Below, piece by piece: positions 26,343 to 37,918 of a stretch of 64,000 bases of DNA. A program made the position numbers and the translations under genes. Each line of letters begins with the position of its first letter. Position 1 is the stretch's first letter. The stretch is from Bacteroidota bacterium (GTDB lineage: Bacteria > Bacteroidota > Bacteroidia > Chitinophagales > Saprospiraceae), in the NCBI GenBank assembly GCA_029781865.1, contig JAKOVW010000052.1, forward strand, positions 62,001 to 126,000. The letters are read 5' to 3'. Below the pieces are notes generated by a model. That model did no database searches and was not told where the DNA came from. It saw only the letters and a program-made list of their open reading frames with translations.

Positions 26343-27188
26343 ATGAGAAAGAAACAATCAGTAACCAAAGAAGAAGCAGTCCTGTTATTGCAGTCCCAAC
26401 CGCTTTCTGCTCATCTATGGCAAATAGCGAGCGACGATTTGCGGGAGAATGCCTTGCGTTTTCCAAATCCTGCTTATTTGGATTCAAAGACCTGGCCTGA
26501 TTACATCACTAATGAAAGTATTCGATCTAAAGAGCAGTATGAAGAATCAGTTTCAGAATCAGGAGCTGAAATTAAACCAGTAGAAACAGATAATATCCTT
26601 GAAAAGGAAGTCGAATTTCAAATAGAAAAAGAAGATACGGAATTGAAAATAACCGCTCAACCTGTTAAGCAGGTAGAAATCCAAAGTGATTTGGAAAAAG
26701 AAAAAAGCAGTGAAGAAGATGCAGTTTACGTTCCAGAGCTTCAAACTAAAAGGAAGTATAAAAGAAAGAGTGAATTAAATCTGGAGCAGGAAGCATCTGC
26801 GGATATTGAAAATGAATTTCAATCATCAAACTCAAGGGAATTAAAAATGGAAAATGCTACAACTCAATCTCTTGATTTCTATGAGTGGCTGGAGGAATTA
26901 AAAGAGATAAACCCGGTTGAAAGTGAGATTCTTCCAAAAAATAAAAAACTGAAATCCGGGAAGCCAGGAGGGCGCATAACGAAAGCCGCACAGGAATTAA
27001 TCGATGCAAAAACGATGGCAGAAAATAGTTTAACTCTGGGCGAAGAGATTGTTTCTGAGACACTTGCAAGATTATTGGCCAGGCAGGGGCATAAGGAAGA
27101 AGCCATTGAAATGTACGAAAAATTGATCGTAAAATATCCGGAAAAAGGCGCTACATTTGCAGCCGCTTTACAAAAATTAAAATCCTAA
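26343..27188 (+). CDS. TPR-type protein between lptE and secG
   Basis: 281 residues from ATG 26343; the frame is open upstream to 26307 but that overlaps lptE. The N-terminus (about 1-60) is a conserved-looking VTKEEAVLLLQSQPLSAHLWQ segment. The middle is highly charged and low complexity, and the C-terminal 45 residues make one TPR-like helix pair (ARQGHKEEAIEMYEKLIVKYPEK). Function unknown. It is co-transcribed with lptE and secG. Confidence 0.75.
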   Translation: MRKKQSVTKEEAVLLLQSQPLSAHLWQIASDDLRENALRFPNPAYLDSKTWPDYITNESIRSKEQYEESVSESGAEIKPVETDNILEKEVEFQIEKEDTELKITAQPVKQVEIQSDLEKEKSSEEDAVYVPELQTKRKYKRKSELNLEQEASADIENEFQSSNSRELKMENATTQSLDFYEWLEELKEINPVESEILPKNKKLKSGKPGGRITKAAQELIDAKTMAENSLTLGEEIVSETLARLLARQGHKEEAIEMYEKLIVKYPEKGATFAAALQKLKS

Positions 27189-27193
27189 AGCTT

Positions 27194-27541
27194 ATGTTGA
27201 CTCTAATTACCATCTTGATAGCATTGGACTGTGTTATGTTGATAGGCGTTGTACTCATTCAAAATCCTAAAGGCGGTGGCGTCGATGCTACTTTTGGAGG
27301 TCAGAGTGCCAATCAGATGTTCGGTGCAGCCAGATCTGCAGATTTTGTTGAAAAACTTACCTGGTGGCTGGCAGGAATATTGATATCATTATGTGTGGTA
27401 GCAGCCGTTATATCATCTGCAGCAGGTAATGTTGGAAATTCACAACAAAAAGGAGATAAAACAGAGCAACCAGCTGAACAACCCGCTGGTCAACAACCTG
27501 CTGGTCAGCCGACAGGACAACCGGATCAGCAACCCAAGTAA
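27194..27541 (+). CDS. secG: Preprotein translocase subunit SecG
   Basis: 115 residues with two membrane helices (about 2-20 and 55-78). Between them is the conserved LIQNPKGGGVDATFGG loop. It is part of the SecYEG channel. The C-terminal tail (about 88-115) is a low-complexity run of Gln/Pro/Gly repeats (AEQPAGQQPAGQP) not needed for the core. It starts five bases after the TPR gene. Confidence 0.92.
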   Translation: MLTLITILIALDCVMLIGVVLIQNPKGGGVDATFGGQSANQMFGAARSADFVEKLTWWLAGILISLCVVAAVISSAAGNVGNSQQKGDKTEQPAEQPAGQQPAGQPTGQPDQQPK

Positions 27542-27678
27542 TACCGGTTTGCAATTATCCGGATGATTGTAGTCCGCCGATTAAATCAATGTTAAAGTCT
27601 TGTCTTGGCAAATAATCGGATTAAGTACTTTACCAAATATTGTCATTATTTAGGTAAGTTTGTCTTAAACTGCAGGCT

Positions 27679-27686
27679 TAAGTTTG
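27679..27686 (+). promoter_or_regulatory. -7 box before the 27702 gene
   Basis: TAAGTTTG matches TAnnTTTG. An upstream TTTG lies at 27659-27662 (16-bp spacing). It overlaps the open TTG at 27684, supporting ATG 27702. Confidence 0.4.
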
Positions 27687-27701
27687 CGATTTAGTATTGC
27701 C

Positions 27702-28190
27702 ATGATCCGTTATCCATACATTATTATGTTTTTTGGATTGCTGACCTTCTCGATCATCAATCGGAATGGATTGAATTTGCTATTGGATAAAATAGAGGCT
27801 CAGTATAGTCCATTAAAGGGATTGAACAGGATTTTGACAGTGAACGAAATCCATGGTTTCATTTTAAGTAATAAGAATGAATTCGTAAATCAGAACCAGG
27901 CTGCAAATCTTGTGGACGAACAAGCATTGGAGAATGAATCTTTTTTGAAGTTGTCAACTCCGCAGGAAGAACAGGATACACGGTTTGATGACAGAATTAA
28001 ATCCATTCATGATCCTGATCAGAGTGATTCTAATTCATCAGAATACCGCGGTTATGATTATGATCTGTATAAAGGCATAACCGGAGCTTTGTTCGAATTC
28101 TCCGTTCTCAAATCTTCATTTCGCAAATTTCTTTTTTATTCTGCATTAATATCGTGTTCTAAAAACGATCCTCCTCCCCGACAGGTCTGA
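27702..28190 (+). CDS. Membrane-anchored protein of unknown function
   Basis: About 162 residues: an N-terminal hydrophobic helix (about 3-20), a polar acidic region (about 60-125), and a final segment with another hydrophobic stretch (FRKFLFYSALISC) ending in PPPRQV. No recognised domain. The base composition resembles its neighbours, and a -7 box precedes it. Confidence 0.5.
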   Translation: MIRYPYIIMFFGLLTFSIINRNGLNLLLDKIEAQYSPLKGLNRILTVNEIHGFILSNKNEFVNQNQAANLVDEQALENESFLKLSTPQEEQDTRFDDRIKSIHDPDQSDSNSSEYRGYDYDLYKGITGALFEFSVLKSSFRKFLFYSALISCSKNDPPPRQV

Positions 28191-28502
28191 TTTTTATAGC
28201 ATACTTGTTTCAGGGAAGCATTTGTCGCAACTTAGGTTTTTAGCTGTGTTGCTCTAATCTCTAATCTTTATTTGTTAGTGTTCGCTTGACTCTGAAATCA
28301 GGGACAGGAATTATTGCATTACATCAATTCCTGTTGAACAAAGAATAACGAGTCGCATTCCGATATAATAATTTGGATCTCTTCGAATTTTAGTGAGTTA
28401 AATAGTGTGCATGGTAGTTGAAAAGCTATCATGCATTTTTATTAATTTCGCAGAGATTTAATTTAAATAGCTTTACATTTAATCGAAATCAAATCAGACT
28501 TT
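28191..28502. other. Intergenic region with one hairpin
   Basis: 312 bp without a gene. A hairpin with stem TGCATGGTAG/CTATCATGCA and a following T run at about 28408-28443 could end transcription. Nothing else was recognised. Confidence 0.5.
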
Positions 28503-28952
28503 ATGAAATCATTCCGGTTCTCCATTTATTCTTCCGTTTTCTTCCTCATTCTATCTGCATTATTGCATTCAATTAGTTTTATTGTAAAGCCGGAACCTGC
28601 AAACGATACCGAAAAGCAGCTTTTGGATTTAATGAACAATTATAAAATGGATATGGGTGCTGGTTTTATCAGAAGTTTCCAGCAAATCTTCCTTTCACTC
28701 AGTGCATGTTTTACTTTGGTGTTGTTATTTGGCGGTGTTTTACTTTACTATTTATATAAATGGGGTATTACAAAAAAGCAGATGACTGGTGTATTAAATA
28801 TATACCTGCTCATTTATGGCATTCTTCTGGTGATCGTCTGGACACTCACATTTCTGCCACCCATACTTTGTGTAACATTTGTATTCATTGCATTGGCCGC
28901 AAGCAGATGGACGATCCATTTTGAAGATGAACAATTACAGTCTTTGCATTGA
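28503..28952 (+). CDS. Four-helix membrane protein, unknown function
   Basis: 149 residues with four predicted membrane segments (about 8-28, 62-84, 96-114, 117-134), a short acidic C-terminus and no catalytic motif. An integral inner-membrane protein whose family I could not name. It is separated from groES by over 500 bp and probably independent of it. Confidence 0.65.
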   Translation: MKSFRFSIYSSVFFLILSALLHSISFIVKPEPANDTEKQLLDLMNNYKMDMGAGFIRSFQQIFLSLSACFTLVLLFGGVLLYYLYKWGITKKQMTGVLNIYLLIYGILLVIVWTLTFLPPILCVTFVFIALAASRWTIHFEDEQLQSLH

Positions 28953-29476
28953 TCAATGTTCATTTGGAAAGAATGTGATCAGCGTAATGCAATGATTAAG
29001 AGACAGGCATTAATGGGATGAAGTATTATGAAGCACTTTCAGCTTGATTTTCTAAACGCTTTAACTTATGGTTCATACCTACAACCCCTCAAAACGCTTG
29101 AATCGGATTTTTCCTTCTGGTCGGATCGGCAATAGGCTTTGAATTGAATGACCTAAGAGAAGATTAACTAATACACCTCCTATTGTATTGATAATCAGTA
29201 TTTTGTAAGATAAACCAATCAAGTACCGGTTGAAATAGATGTTGACCAATCAAAATTCATGGTTTTCATCAATTTTCATGATTTTTGACCAGGATTTTCC
29301 ATTTTTTTGCCGGTTTGTGTCATTTTGTCGAGCAATTTTCTCAAAACTCAATCAATTTTTTCCTGATTTGGCATAAAACTCTGACAAAAGCACCCTTTTT
29401 CTCACATGGCACAATCTATGTTAGGACAGTCTTGTCAAATACAATTTCATTTAACTTATTTAAAACCATTTATTAT
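28953..29476. other. Upstream region of groES-groEL
   Basis: 524 bp, AT-rich and without a gene. The last 170 bp hold the likely heat-shock control region, with several TGTCA/TGACA motifs (TGTCATTTTGTC near 29319, CTGACA near 29381, GGACAGTCTTGTC near 29424) and a TGGCAC element described separately. No CIRCE-type inverted repeat was found. Confidence 0.5.
29407..29421 (+). promoter_or_regulatory. Sigma-54-like -24/-12 element before groES
   Basis: TGGCAC is followed by a GT dinucleotide ten bases after the GG, the spacing of sigma-54 promoters (GG-N10-GC) but with GT instead of GC. The start codon is 56 bases downstream of the GT. A sigma-54 activator gene exists in the window. Confidence 0.3.
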
Positions 29477-31409
<1,933 letters not shown>

Positions 31410-31433
31410 ACTAAATTTTGATTTTCAAATAGA

Positions 31434-31459
31434 GCCCTGCCATCTGGCGGGGCTTTTTT
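31434..31459 (+). terminator. groESL terminator
   Basis: Stem GCCCTGCC/GGCGGGGC with a four-base loop, followed by six T. Confidence 0.9.
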
Positions 31460-31501
31460 GTTTGCTAAAGATAAAGACAGTTATTCTTTTCCTCGAATGC
31501 C

Positions 31502-34500
31502 TTACCGCACTACTGTCAGATCTCCCTTCTTCTGAACAAAGCTTCCATCATTGAGTCGAATTTGTGCATGCCACACATACACTCCCGGTATTACATATTC
31601 TCCCTGGAATCTTCCGTCCCAACCAAGCAGCGGATCGCTGCTCGGGAAATTTTGTTTACGCCAGATAAGCTCACCCCATCGGTCATAGATTTCGAGCAGT
31701 TCAATCGTTGCAGGGATTCCATTATTGTATAAGGTGAAGTGGTTGTTGATCGCACTATTGGTGTTGATCACATTGGGATAAAAGACATCATAGTTTTTTT
31801 GAATGACCAGATACAGGAAAAATATGGAATCACAACCATCGACACTGCGGAAGTTCTGCTGATAAAGACCGGAGCTGTCATAACGCTGATGATTCACTGG
31901 CCAGGTATATGCAGTATTGCTGACTATGGTATCAGTATAAGAATATTCCGGATCGATGACCAGATTAAGCTTTATAATGGAATCACAACCAAAAAAATCC
32001 TTAAGTGAGATTGCGTACTGGCCGGATTGTCTGTATAACATTTGATTGGCGGGCCAACGGTATTCATTACAGGCCATGGCAGTCTGAAGAAATTGCCGGT
32101 TCGGATGGATATTGAGATTTAAGGTGTAAATGGAATCGCAGCCATTGCTGTTGGTATAGCTTTGTTTATAGACGCCAGTTTGATCATAACGTTGCTGGTT
32201 GACATTCCAAAAGAAAGTATCGCAGGCTGTTTGATTAAGATAAATATCATTGCCAGGATGTATGGTCAGTTGTAGTGTAGCGACACTGTCGCAACCATCT
32301 GTGTTTGTTGTAGAAAATGTATAACGGCCACTTTGTTTGTAGTTTTGTCCATTCCATGGGTAACTATCGCAGGCTATGGCAGAAAACGTAGAATTGCTTG
32401 AATGGCGGATCAATAGGTTTAATTCGGCTATACTGTCGCAGCCTGCTGCACTCTTTGATTTGTATTGGTAATTTCCGGATTGCTTAAATACATTGCCATT
32501 CCAGTTGTACTGATCACATGCTGTTTGTTGATCGGATGAATGAACTACCGTGTCAATCATCAGGTGTAGTATGACAATGCTGTCACAGCCATGTATGCTT
32601 TGAGATTTAAAAGTATATTCACCGTTGGAAGAATATGTTGATCCATTCCAGTTATAAACAGTACAGGCCGACTGATAAATATCTTTGTGATAGGAAGAAT
32701 CAATCTGTAAAACCAGAATAGCGGTACTATCGCAACCGACTGCATTTTTTGTAGTGAATGTGAATTGTCCACTAGCGGAATACTGTGTTCCATTCCAGTT
32801 ATAGACATCGCACGCAGATACTGTAGTAGTAGAAATTGTCGGAGAGAGAATAATGAGGTCTAATTCGGCAATGCTGTCACAGCCCCCGGTACTCTTTGTT
32901 TTAAATTGGTAATTTCCGGATTGGTTATAGATATTGCCATTCCATAGATACGGGTCGCAGGTCGTTTGTTTTTCTGCGGAATATAATGTGGTGTCAATAT
33001 GCAGATGCAGGGTCACGATACTGTCACATCCAAATATACTTTGAGTTAGGTACACATAATCTCCGCTGCTGGTGTAAGTATGACCATTCCAATCGTAAGA
33101 ATTACATGCCATACGATTGATATCCTGATGAAAACCTGGATAAATGCTGAGATCGAGTATGGCTGTGCTGTCACAAGCTGAGCTATTTTGAGTGTTGAAT
33201 AGGTAAGTACCTGAGCTGGTATATGTCTGTCCATTCCATGTATAAGAATCACAGGCTTCTGTCTTTGTATTTGAAGAACTGGATTGATGAATTGTCAGAT
33301 TGAGTTTGGCAATGCTATCACAACCGGAAGTGGATGGTGTGGAGTAAAAATATTGACCGGATTGATTATACATTTGTCCATTCCAGGTGTATTGATCACA
33401 GGTTGTGATTGTCGTATTTGAATACACGGTATCCGTTAATTTCAGATTCAGAATATGAATCACGCTATCACAGCCTTTAACATGGTATAATTTGGAATAA
33501 TAGCGACCTGCATCATAGATTGATGTATCTATAAAGAAATAGGCACTGCCTTTGCAAATCGAAGTGTCGATGTGTAGGATTTGTGGCAGCTCAATACTCT
33601 GTGAGATATTGTCGGTGTAATCGCATTCTAAAATTTTGAAATCAGCCGGATTAAATACACCGATGCTATCCCGCTTTGTATTAATTACCATAAACAATTT
33701 GCTGAGCGAAGCTGTCGCAAAACTAAAATTCAGGTTTACCAGGCTGTCCCCGGCATTGAGAAGTTCAGTGCTGTGATAAGTACCAAGTAAATTTGCTCCG
33801 GATTCCGGATTATTGTCATAAAAAGATATCAGCAATCCGGTATCTGCATTCATGGATGCATCGCGACGATTGTGCAGATCAAAAAATACGGTGTATTGAT
33901 TGGAAACCGGATCGTAATGAATGCATGTTATCGCACCCCACAAACTTGCCGCCGGCTTTTTATACATTCCGTTTTCATCGAGCAGCGATTCCTGCACATA
34001 AAAATTATTGTACTTGCCATTCTTGTAAGTCGCATTATTTTTTTCTACTCTTGGCACAGTGAGGTCGTCATTTATATTCAGTACATGGTAGTTGTATTGA
34101 TTCCAGATACCACGGGCTGGTGCCCAGCCTGGGAGCGAGTCGGGAGGGCCGAAGATGGTGAGGTTGCCAACAGACCAATTATGTTTTAAAGCACAGGTAA
34201 CGCATATCTTTGCATGACCTGAGTTATCAATATCTCCAACAACTGGATATTCTGCCCAAGTAGGGGAATAGCAAATGACTTTCATAATTAATTTCGGTAG
34301 AAAAGTTGAGCCATTAATAATATTAAGATTGGTTTCATCACGATAAACTATTTCTTGAATTCCATCATTGTTAAAATCAAACATCGTTAATCCTGTAAAT
34401 CCTGATGAGTCGGTTGTAGAATATGACCAGTCTAGCTGAAATTGGTCGGTGCCATTAAATGAGTATGCCAGTAGACTCGAAAATCTTGAAAGTATTATTG

Positions 34501-35533
34501 AAGGTTTACCAGTGCCTTTAATATCACCAATAAATGCCGGTCCTATTCCAGTATATACAACACCAGGGGGATAAGCTTTTGCAATTAGCTTCGATGCACC
34601 ATTAAATATAGTATAGGCATAAAGAATCGCTTCATTACTAAATCCAGGAGTCGTTACAACAATGTCCAAAATTCCATCTGAATTAATATCTGCAACTGTT
34701 GTATAACCATCCTTATATTCATTATTAATTTGCATATTTATAGGGGTCATGCTATTGCCTACGACGCCATTTGTATTAATTATTTTTACTTTATACACAG
34801 AATATCCTGCTGCTAATTCCAAATCTGTTGAATCTTCATCCAATTGCGCTGCAATGGTTAAGGCATCGCCTGAAAAATCAAATGCCCGACCAGAGCCAAT
34901 TCCATTAGAACCACCATCAGCCAATTGAATACCTGTTCGAGCGTTAAAAATTTTATTGTTTACATAGATTTCTGGAATCCCATCTTGGTTAAAATCAGCT
35001 AAAGCAGGAGTTCCTCCGAATTTTTCATTAGATTGTAAAGTCGGATAAACATTTTTATCGGAAATCCAATATAGCTTCCCATCTGAATGTATGCAAACAA
35101 GTTTTCCAGCTTTATTTGAAGGTTCTGATATTGAGGCCTCAAAAAATATTTCTGGAAAACCATCACTATCAACATCTCCAATTGCAAGTCCGTTAAGACT
35201 TATGTCAATAATAGGAGTACTAATTTTCCATTTTAACCTTCCCGTTTTTGAATCTATAATGAGAATATTATTGAACAATTTGTCTGGTATAATGAATTCT
35301 GGAATACAATCTCCATCCATATCAGCCAGTAATGGAGATTGTGGAGAATAAACAGAATCGATGCTTTCATACTTTTTCTCTATGTTAAATTCAGAATATG
35401 AATAATGCTCTCTATAGTAACATAAGCTGCTATCTGTTTTAAGACAGTTTTTTCCTTGTCCAAAACTTGCATTAATATCAAGTATGAATTGAAACAAAAT
35501 GAATAATCTTAACACTTTATAAATTTTATTCAT
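31502..35533 (-). CDS. Giant T9SS-exported repeat protein with FG-GAP domain and type B sorting domain
   Basis: 1343 residues. Order: signal peptide; a beta-propeller region (about 60-450) with calcium-type FG-GAP/VCBS motifs such as DMDGDCIPEF, DVDSDGFPEI, DFNQDGIPEI and DINSDGILDI; a linker domain; then about twelve 40-45-residue repeats (about 670-1230) with core C-D-x-Y-x-W-N-G, a central S-G-x-Y and a closing GCDSI; finally a gliding-motility-associated C-terminal domain (IYDRWGELIWRKQNFP, YVWHAQIRLNDG) that directs T9SS export and attachment. It is probably a surface adhesin or filament-like protein. The repeats have a three-unit higher-order period. Confidence 0.88.
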   Translation of the reverse strand: MNKIYKVLRLFILFQFILDINASFGQGKNCLKTDSSLCYYREHYSYSEFNIEKKYESIDSVYSPQSPLLADMDGDCIPEFIIPDKLFNNILIIDSKTGRLKWKISTPIIDISLNGLAIGDVDSDGFPEIFFEASISEPSNKAGKLVCIHSDGKLYWISDKNVYPTLQSNEKFGGTPALADFNQDGIPEIYVNNKIFNARTGIQLADGGSNGIGSGRAFDFSGDALTIAAQLDEDSTDLELAAGYSVYKVKIINTNGVVGNSMTPINMQINNEYKDGYTTVADINSDGILDIVVTTPGFSNEAILYAYTIFNGASKLIAKAYPPGVVYTGIGPAFIGDIKGTGKPSIILSRFSSLLAYSFNGTDQFQLDWSYSTTDSSGFTGLTMFDFNNDGIQEIVYRDETNLNIINGSTFLPKLIMKVICYSPTWAEYPVVGDIDNSGHAKICVTCALKHNWSVGNLTIFGPPDSLPGWAPARGIWNQYNYHVLNINDDLTVPRVEKNNATYKNGKYNNFYVQESLLDENGMYKKPAASLWGAITCIHYDPVSNQYTVFFDLHNRRDASMNADTGLLISFYDNNPESGANLLGTYHSTELLNAGDSLVNLNFSFATASLSKLFMVINTKRDSIGVFNPADFKILECDYTDNISQSIELPQILHIDTSICKGSAYFFIDTSIYDAGRYYSKLYHVKGCDSVIHILNLKLTDTVYSNTTITTCDQYTWNGQMYNQSGQYFYSTPSTSGCDSIAKLNLTIHQSSSSNTKTEACDSYTWNGQTYTSSGTYLFNTQNSSACDSTAILDLSIYPGFHQDINRMACNSYDWNGHTYTSSGDYVYLTQSIFGCDSIVTLHLHIDTTLYSAEKQTTCDPYLWNGNIYNQSGNYQFKTKSTGGCDSIAELDLIILSPTISTTTVSACDVYNWNGTQYSASGQFTFTTKNAVGCDSTAILVLQIDSSYHKDIYQSACTVYNWNGSTYSSNGEYTFKSQSIHGCDSIVILHLMIDTVVHSSDQQTACDQYNWNGNVFKQSGNYQYKSKSAAGCDSIAELNLLIRHSSNSTFSAIACDSYPWNGQNYKQSGRYTFSTTNTDGCDSVATLQLTIHPGNDIYLNQTACDTFFWNVNQQRYDQTGVYKQSYTNSNGCDSIYTLNLNIHPNRQFLQTAMACNEYRWPANQMLYRQSGQYAISLKDFFGCDSIIKLNLVIDPEYSYTDTIVSNTAYTWPVNHQRYDSSGLYQQNFRSVDGCDSIFFLYLVIQKNYDVFYPNVINTNSAINNHFTLYNNGIPATIELLEIYDRWGELIWRKQNFPSSDPLLGWDGRFQGEYVIPGVYVWHAQIRLNDGSFVQKKGDLTVVR

Positions 35534-35596
35534 CTAACTTTACATCGATTATCTATTATTAATTAAGGTGATAAATATTTCGAAAAAATATTAGGA

Positions 35597-35635
35597 AGCA
35601 CCTAAGGGTCTTGAATAGACCCATAGGTGCTATTT
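35597..35635 (-). terminator. Hairpin after the 35642 gene
   Basis: Long stem built from AGCACCT/AGGTGCT and GGGTCT/AGACCC, just downstream of the minus-strand stop, with a modest T-rich tail. Confidence 0.6.
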
Positions 35636-35641
35636 GCCAGT

Positions 35642-37918
35642 CTAAATTTTGATTAATTTATAATACTTACTCTTGCCTTCCAGATTTTTATACTTAATAA
35701 TATATAAACCCGGGGGAACTTCAGCTGAATATTTATATTCTGGACCTGTGAAGCTCCCTTTACAAACAAGCTTGGATGAAGAATTATAAAATTCGAAACT
35801 TGTATGTTTCATGTTTGATATAAATATCATTTCTTTTGTATTCAATGGGTTAGGAATAACAAAGAGTTCCTCTTCAGATTTTAACGTCGATACATCTGCT
35901 TTCTTAAAGCGATAATCAAGATTATCACAATCTGGTTTTGGAAAATAAATTACCTTAAAGCAGTTTGCATCACAATAACATGAATATATATCACATTTAG
36001 AAAATATTATGTAAACTGGTTCATCAAAGGGACCTAATGGATTGCTAAAACTTCCACGAGAATAGTTTGTATTCGTAGTATCACCTGGAGAAGCGTAGGC
36101 AAAACTTACAACACAAAAATTTCCGGTACCAATCCTTGATGTGTCCACTTCAATATAGAAATCGCTATTCTCATCACAAGATACATTTTTGAGCGACACT
36201 TCAAGTTGGCATTGAGACTCGCTAGAGCATGGCTTTGGAGGACAGACTATAATTGTGCTGGAGCAATTTGCACCTCCAACAAGAGTAAAAGTTCTACATG
36301 CCTTTCCAATATTACCGGAAACATTAATTGTATTAGTAACATTATAAGAAAGCCCTGTAGCGACAGGAAGTACATCGTATGTTCCACTTGTTCCGGGAAC
36401 TTTAATATCAAAAGTCCATGTATCATCAGAAATACTGGATGAACTATGATCATTGCAAGTCACATTACTTATTGTTGTTCTATAGAATTTATTGCAACCA
36501 GAACAAAAATATGGTGGTGTTATATCAAATGTATCTGCGCAGTCGGCAAATTTCACAATGAGTCTCCAACTACCTTCCTGAATATAAAATGGTCCCAAAT
36601 TAAAAGTTCCATCACCAGTATCTGCTTTAACAACATAAAGCCCGGATTCATTTGGATAGGGATCGTCAAGTTGTCTTTCAATGGTGAACGTATCACCATG
36701 CAGGTGGGAAAGTGCAACTTGCACATAGTAATAATCATCGGAAAGAAGATCACTAGTATTGTTGTCTTGGCACTGACCGGTATTTACTTCGACTTCGTAT
36801 CTTTCGTAATCACCAGGACAAATCTCTATTGTATTACTTAAAACTCGTGGAAGGTGTCTGCTTCCTTGATGAAAATATACTGATACATAAAAATCCTTAC
36901 ATTCATCAGTGAAATATTCTAGTGGCATGTCAAAGCAAAACTGTTTGATAGATGTATCTATCCTCAAATTATTTACAACAGTACCATTAGCATTGATTGA
37001 GTCCAACAGCCAATTCCCGCATATAGTCGGTTCTGTATAACTACCGCAAAAAGTAATAGTATCCAAACATCCATTGTATGAGATTCCAAGATTATTTGTG
37101 TCCAATGGATGATTGTATAAAGTTGCAGATCCAAACGCTCCTTGATCACATTCTTCACAAATACCATCAATATAAGCGTAGGCAAAATGCAAGCCTTCAG
37201 CGCAATCAGCGACGGAAATTTCAAGTATCGCGATACTATCCACCATGTTTTTCGGGATCTTTATTCTATAACATGTCCAATCTATCACAACAATACTATC
37301 GAATTGATCATGACAGATACTATCATAATAAATTTCCTTACAAGGAAAAAGACCTGGATCTAAACAGAAATCAGATTCTGGTGCCCTGTTACAACTAATT
37401 CCAAAATAAGGGGCACGCCCATTCGAATGTTGCGAATAATTTTGAGTATATTCAAGAACCACAGCAAACCAGACCGTGAAATCTCTATTTTCTTCAGTTA
37501 CTTTGAATCTTTTTATTAGTTTATCAACATCTGCATGTCCATCACAAATGGTGCTGATATGTCCATATCGATTATTCAATAAAAGTGCTTTTGATCCAAA
37601 TTTGGTTCTGTTTATACCAACCAGAGTATCCAATCCACTTGTTGTTATTTCGAATCTTCTAAATTCTGGCAGTGTAAGTGTGTTCCAGGTAATGGCTTGA
37701 CTATTTTGATCTAACGGAATACAATCATTATTGGATTTTAACCACAAGCCAGCTTTCCCAAAATAATAATCAAAATCATCCTCAAAACCCCCATTATCGC
37801 AAATCATGGTATCCGTTTGTGCAGCTAATTTAGATATTTCAGGATAAATACCTGAAAAGAATGCCAGGGTAAACAGGAGAAATTTAAGCTGGGGAAATAA
37901 AATTTGCCCCCCCCCCAA
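35642..37918 (-). CDS. Secreted T9SS type A protein with ten-G tract at its start
   Basis: About 758 residues in the main frame. A hydrophobic export segment (KFLLFTLAFFSGIYPEISKLAAQ) is followed by a cysteine-rich body with many C-x(2-4)-C pairs (for example CDGHADVDK, CEECDQGAFG, CSGCNKF, YCDANCF) and a C-terminal Por-secretion domain (FVIPNPLNTKEMIF to YYKLIKI). No enzyme motif was seen; likely a surface protein. The frame has no ATG before the export segment and begins only at a TTG (37918) that runs into the poly-G tract. The good ATG at 37982 is out of frame with ten G and in frame with nine or twelve. The gene may therefore be phase-off as sequenced, or use the TTG. Confidence 0.75.
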   Translation of the reverse strand: MGGGQILFPQLKFLLFTLAFFSGIYPEISKLAAQTDTMICDNGGFEDDFDYYFGKAGLWLKSNNDCIPLDQNSQAITWNTLTLPEFRRFEITTSGLDTLVGINRTKFGSKALLLNNRYGHISTICDGHADVDKLIKRFKVTEENRDFTVWFAVVLEYTQNYSQHSNGRAPYFGISCNRAPESDFCLDPGLFPCKEIYYDSICHDQFDSIVVIDWTCYRIKIPKNMVDSIAILEISVADCAEGLHFAYAYIDGICEECDQGAFGSATLYNHPLDTNNLGISYNGCLDTITFCGSYTEPTICGNWLLDSINANGTVVNNLRIDTSIKQFCFDMPLEYFTDECKDFYVSVYFHQGSRHLPRVLSNTIEICPGDYERYEVEVNTGQCQDNNTSDLLSDDYYYVQVALSHLHGDTFTIERQLDDPYPNESGLYVVKADTGDGTFNLGPFYIQEGSWRLIVKFADCADTFDITPPYFCSGCNKFYRTTISNVTCNDHSSSSISDDTWTFDIKVPGTSGTYDVLPVATGLSYNVTNTINVSGNIGKACRTFTLVGGANCSSTIIVCPPKPCSSESQCQLEVSLKNVSCDENSDFYIEVDTSRIGTGNFCVVSFAYASPGDTTNTNYSRGSFSNPLGPFDEPVYIIFSKCDIYSCYCDANCFKVIYFPKPDCDNLDYRFKKADVSTLKSEEELFVIPNPLNTKEMIFISNMKHTSFEFYNSSSKLVCKGSFTGPEYKYSAEVPPGLYIIKYKNLEGKSKYYKLIKI
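37907..37916. repeat. Homopolymer of ten C (ten G in the gene)
   Basis: Ten C on the plus strand at the 5' end of the coding frame of the minus-strand surface-protein gene. By far the longest G/C homopolymer noticed in the window. Confidence 0.95.

Noticed and set aside
29285-29476. N-terminal extension of groES by 64 codons
   Set aside because: The extension covers the promoter region and has no similarity to GroES; ATG 29477 gives the standard protein.
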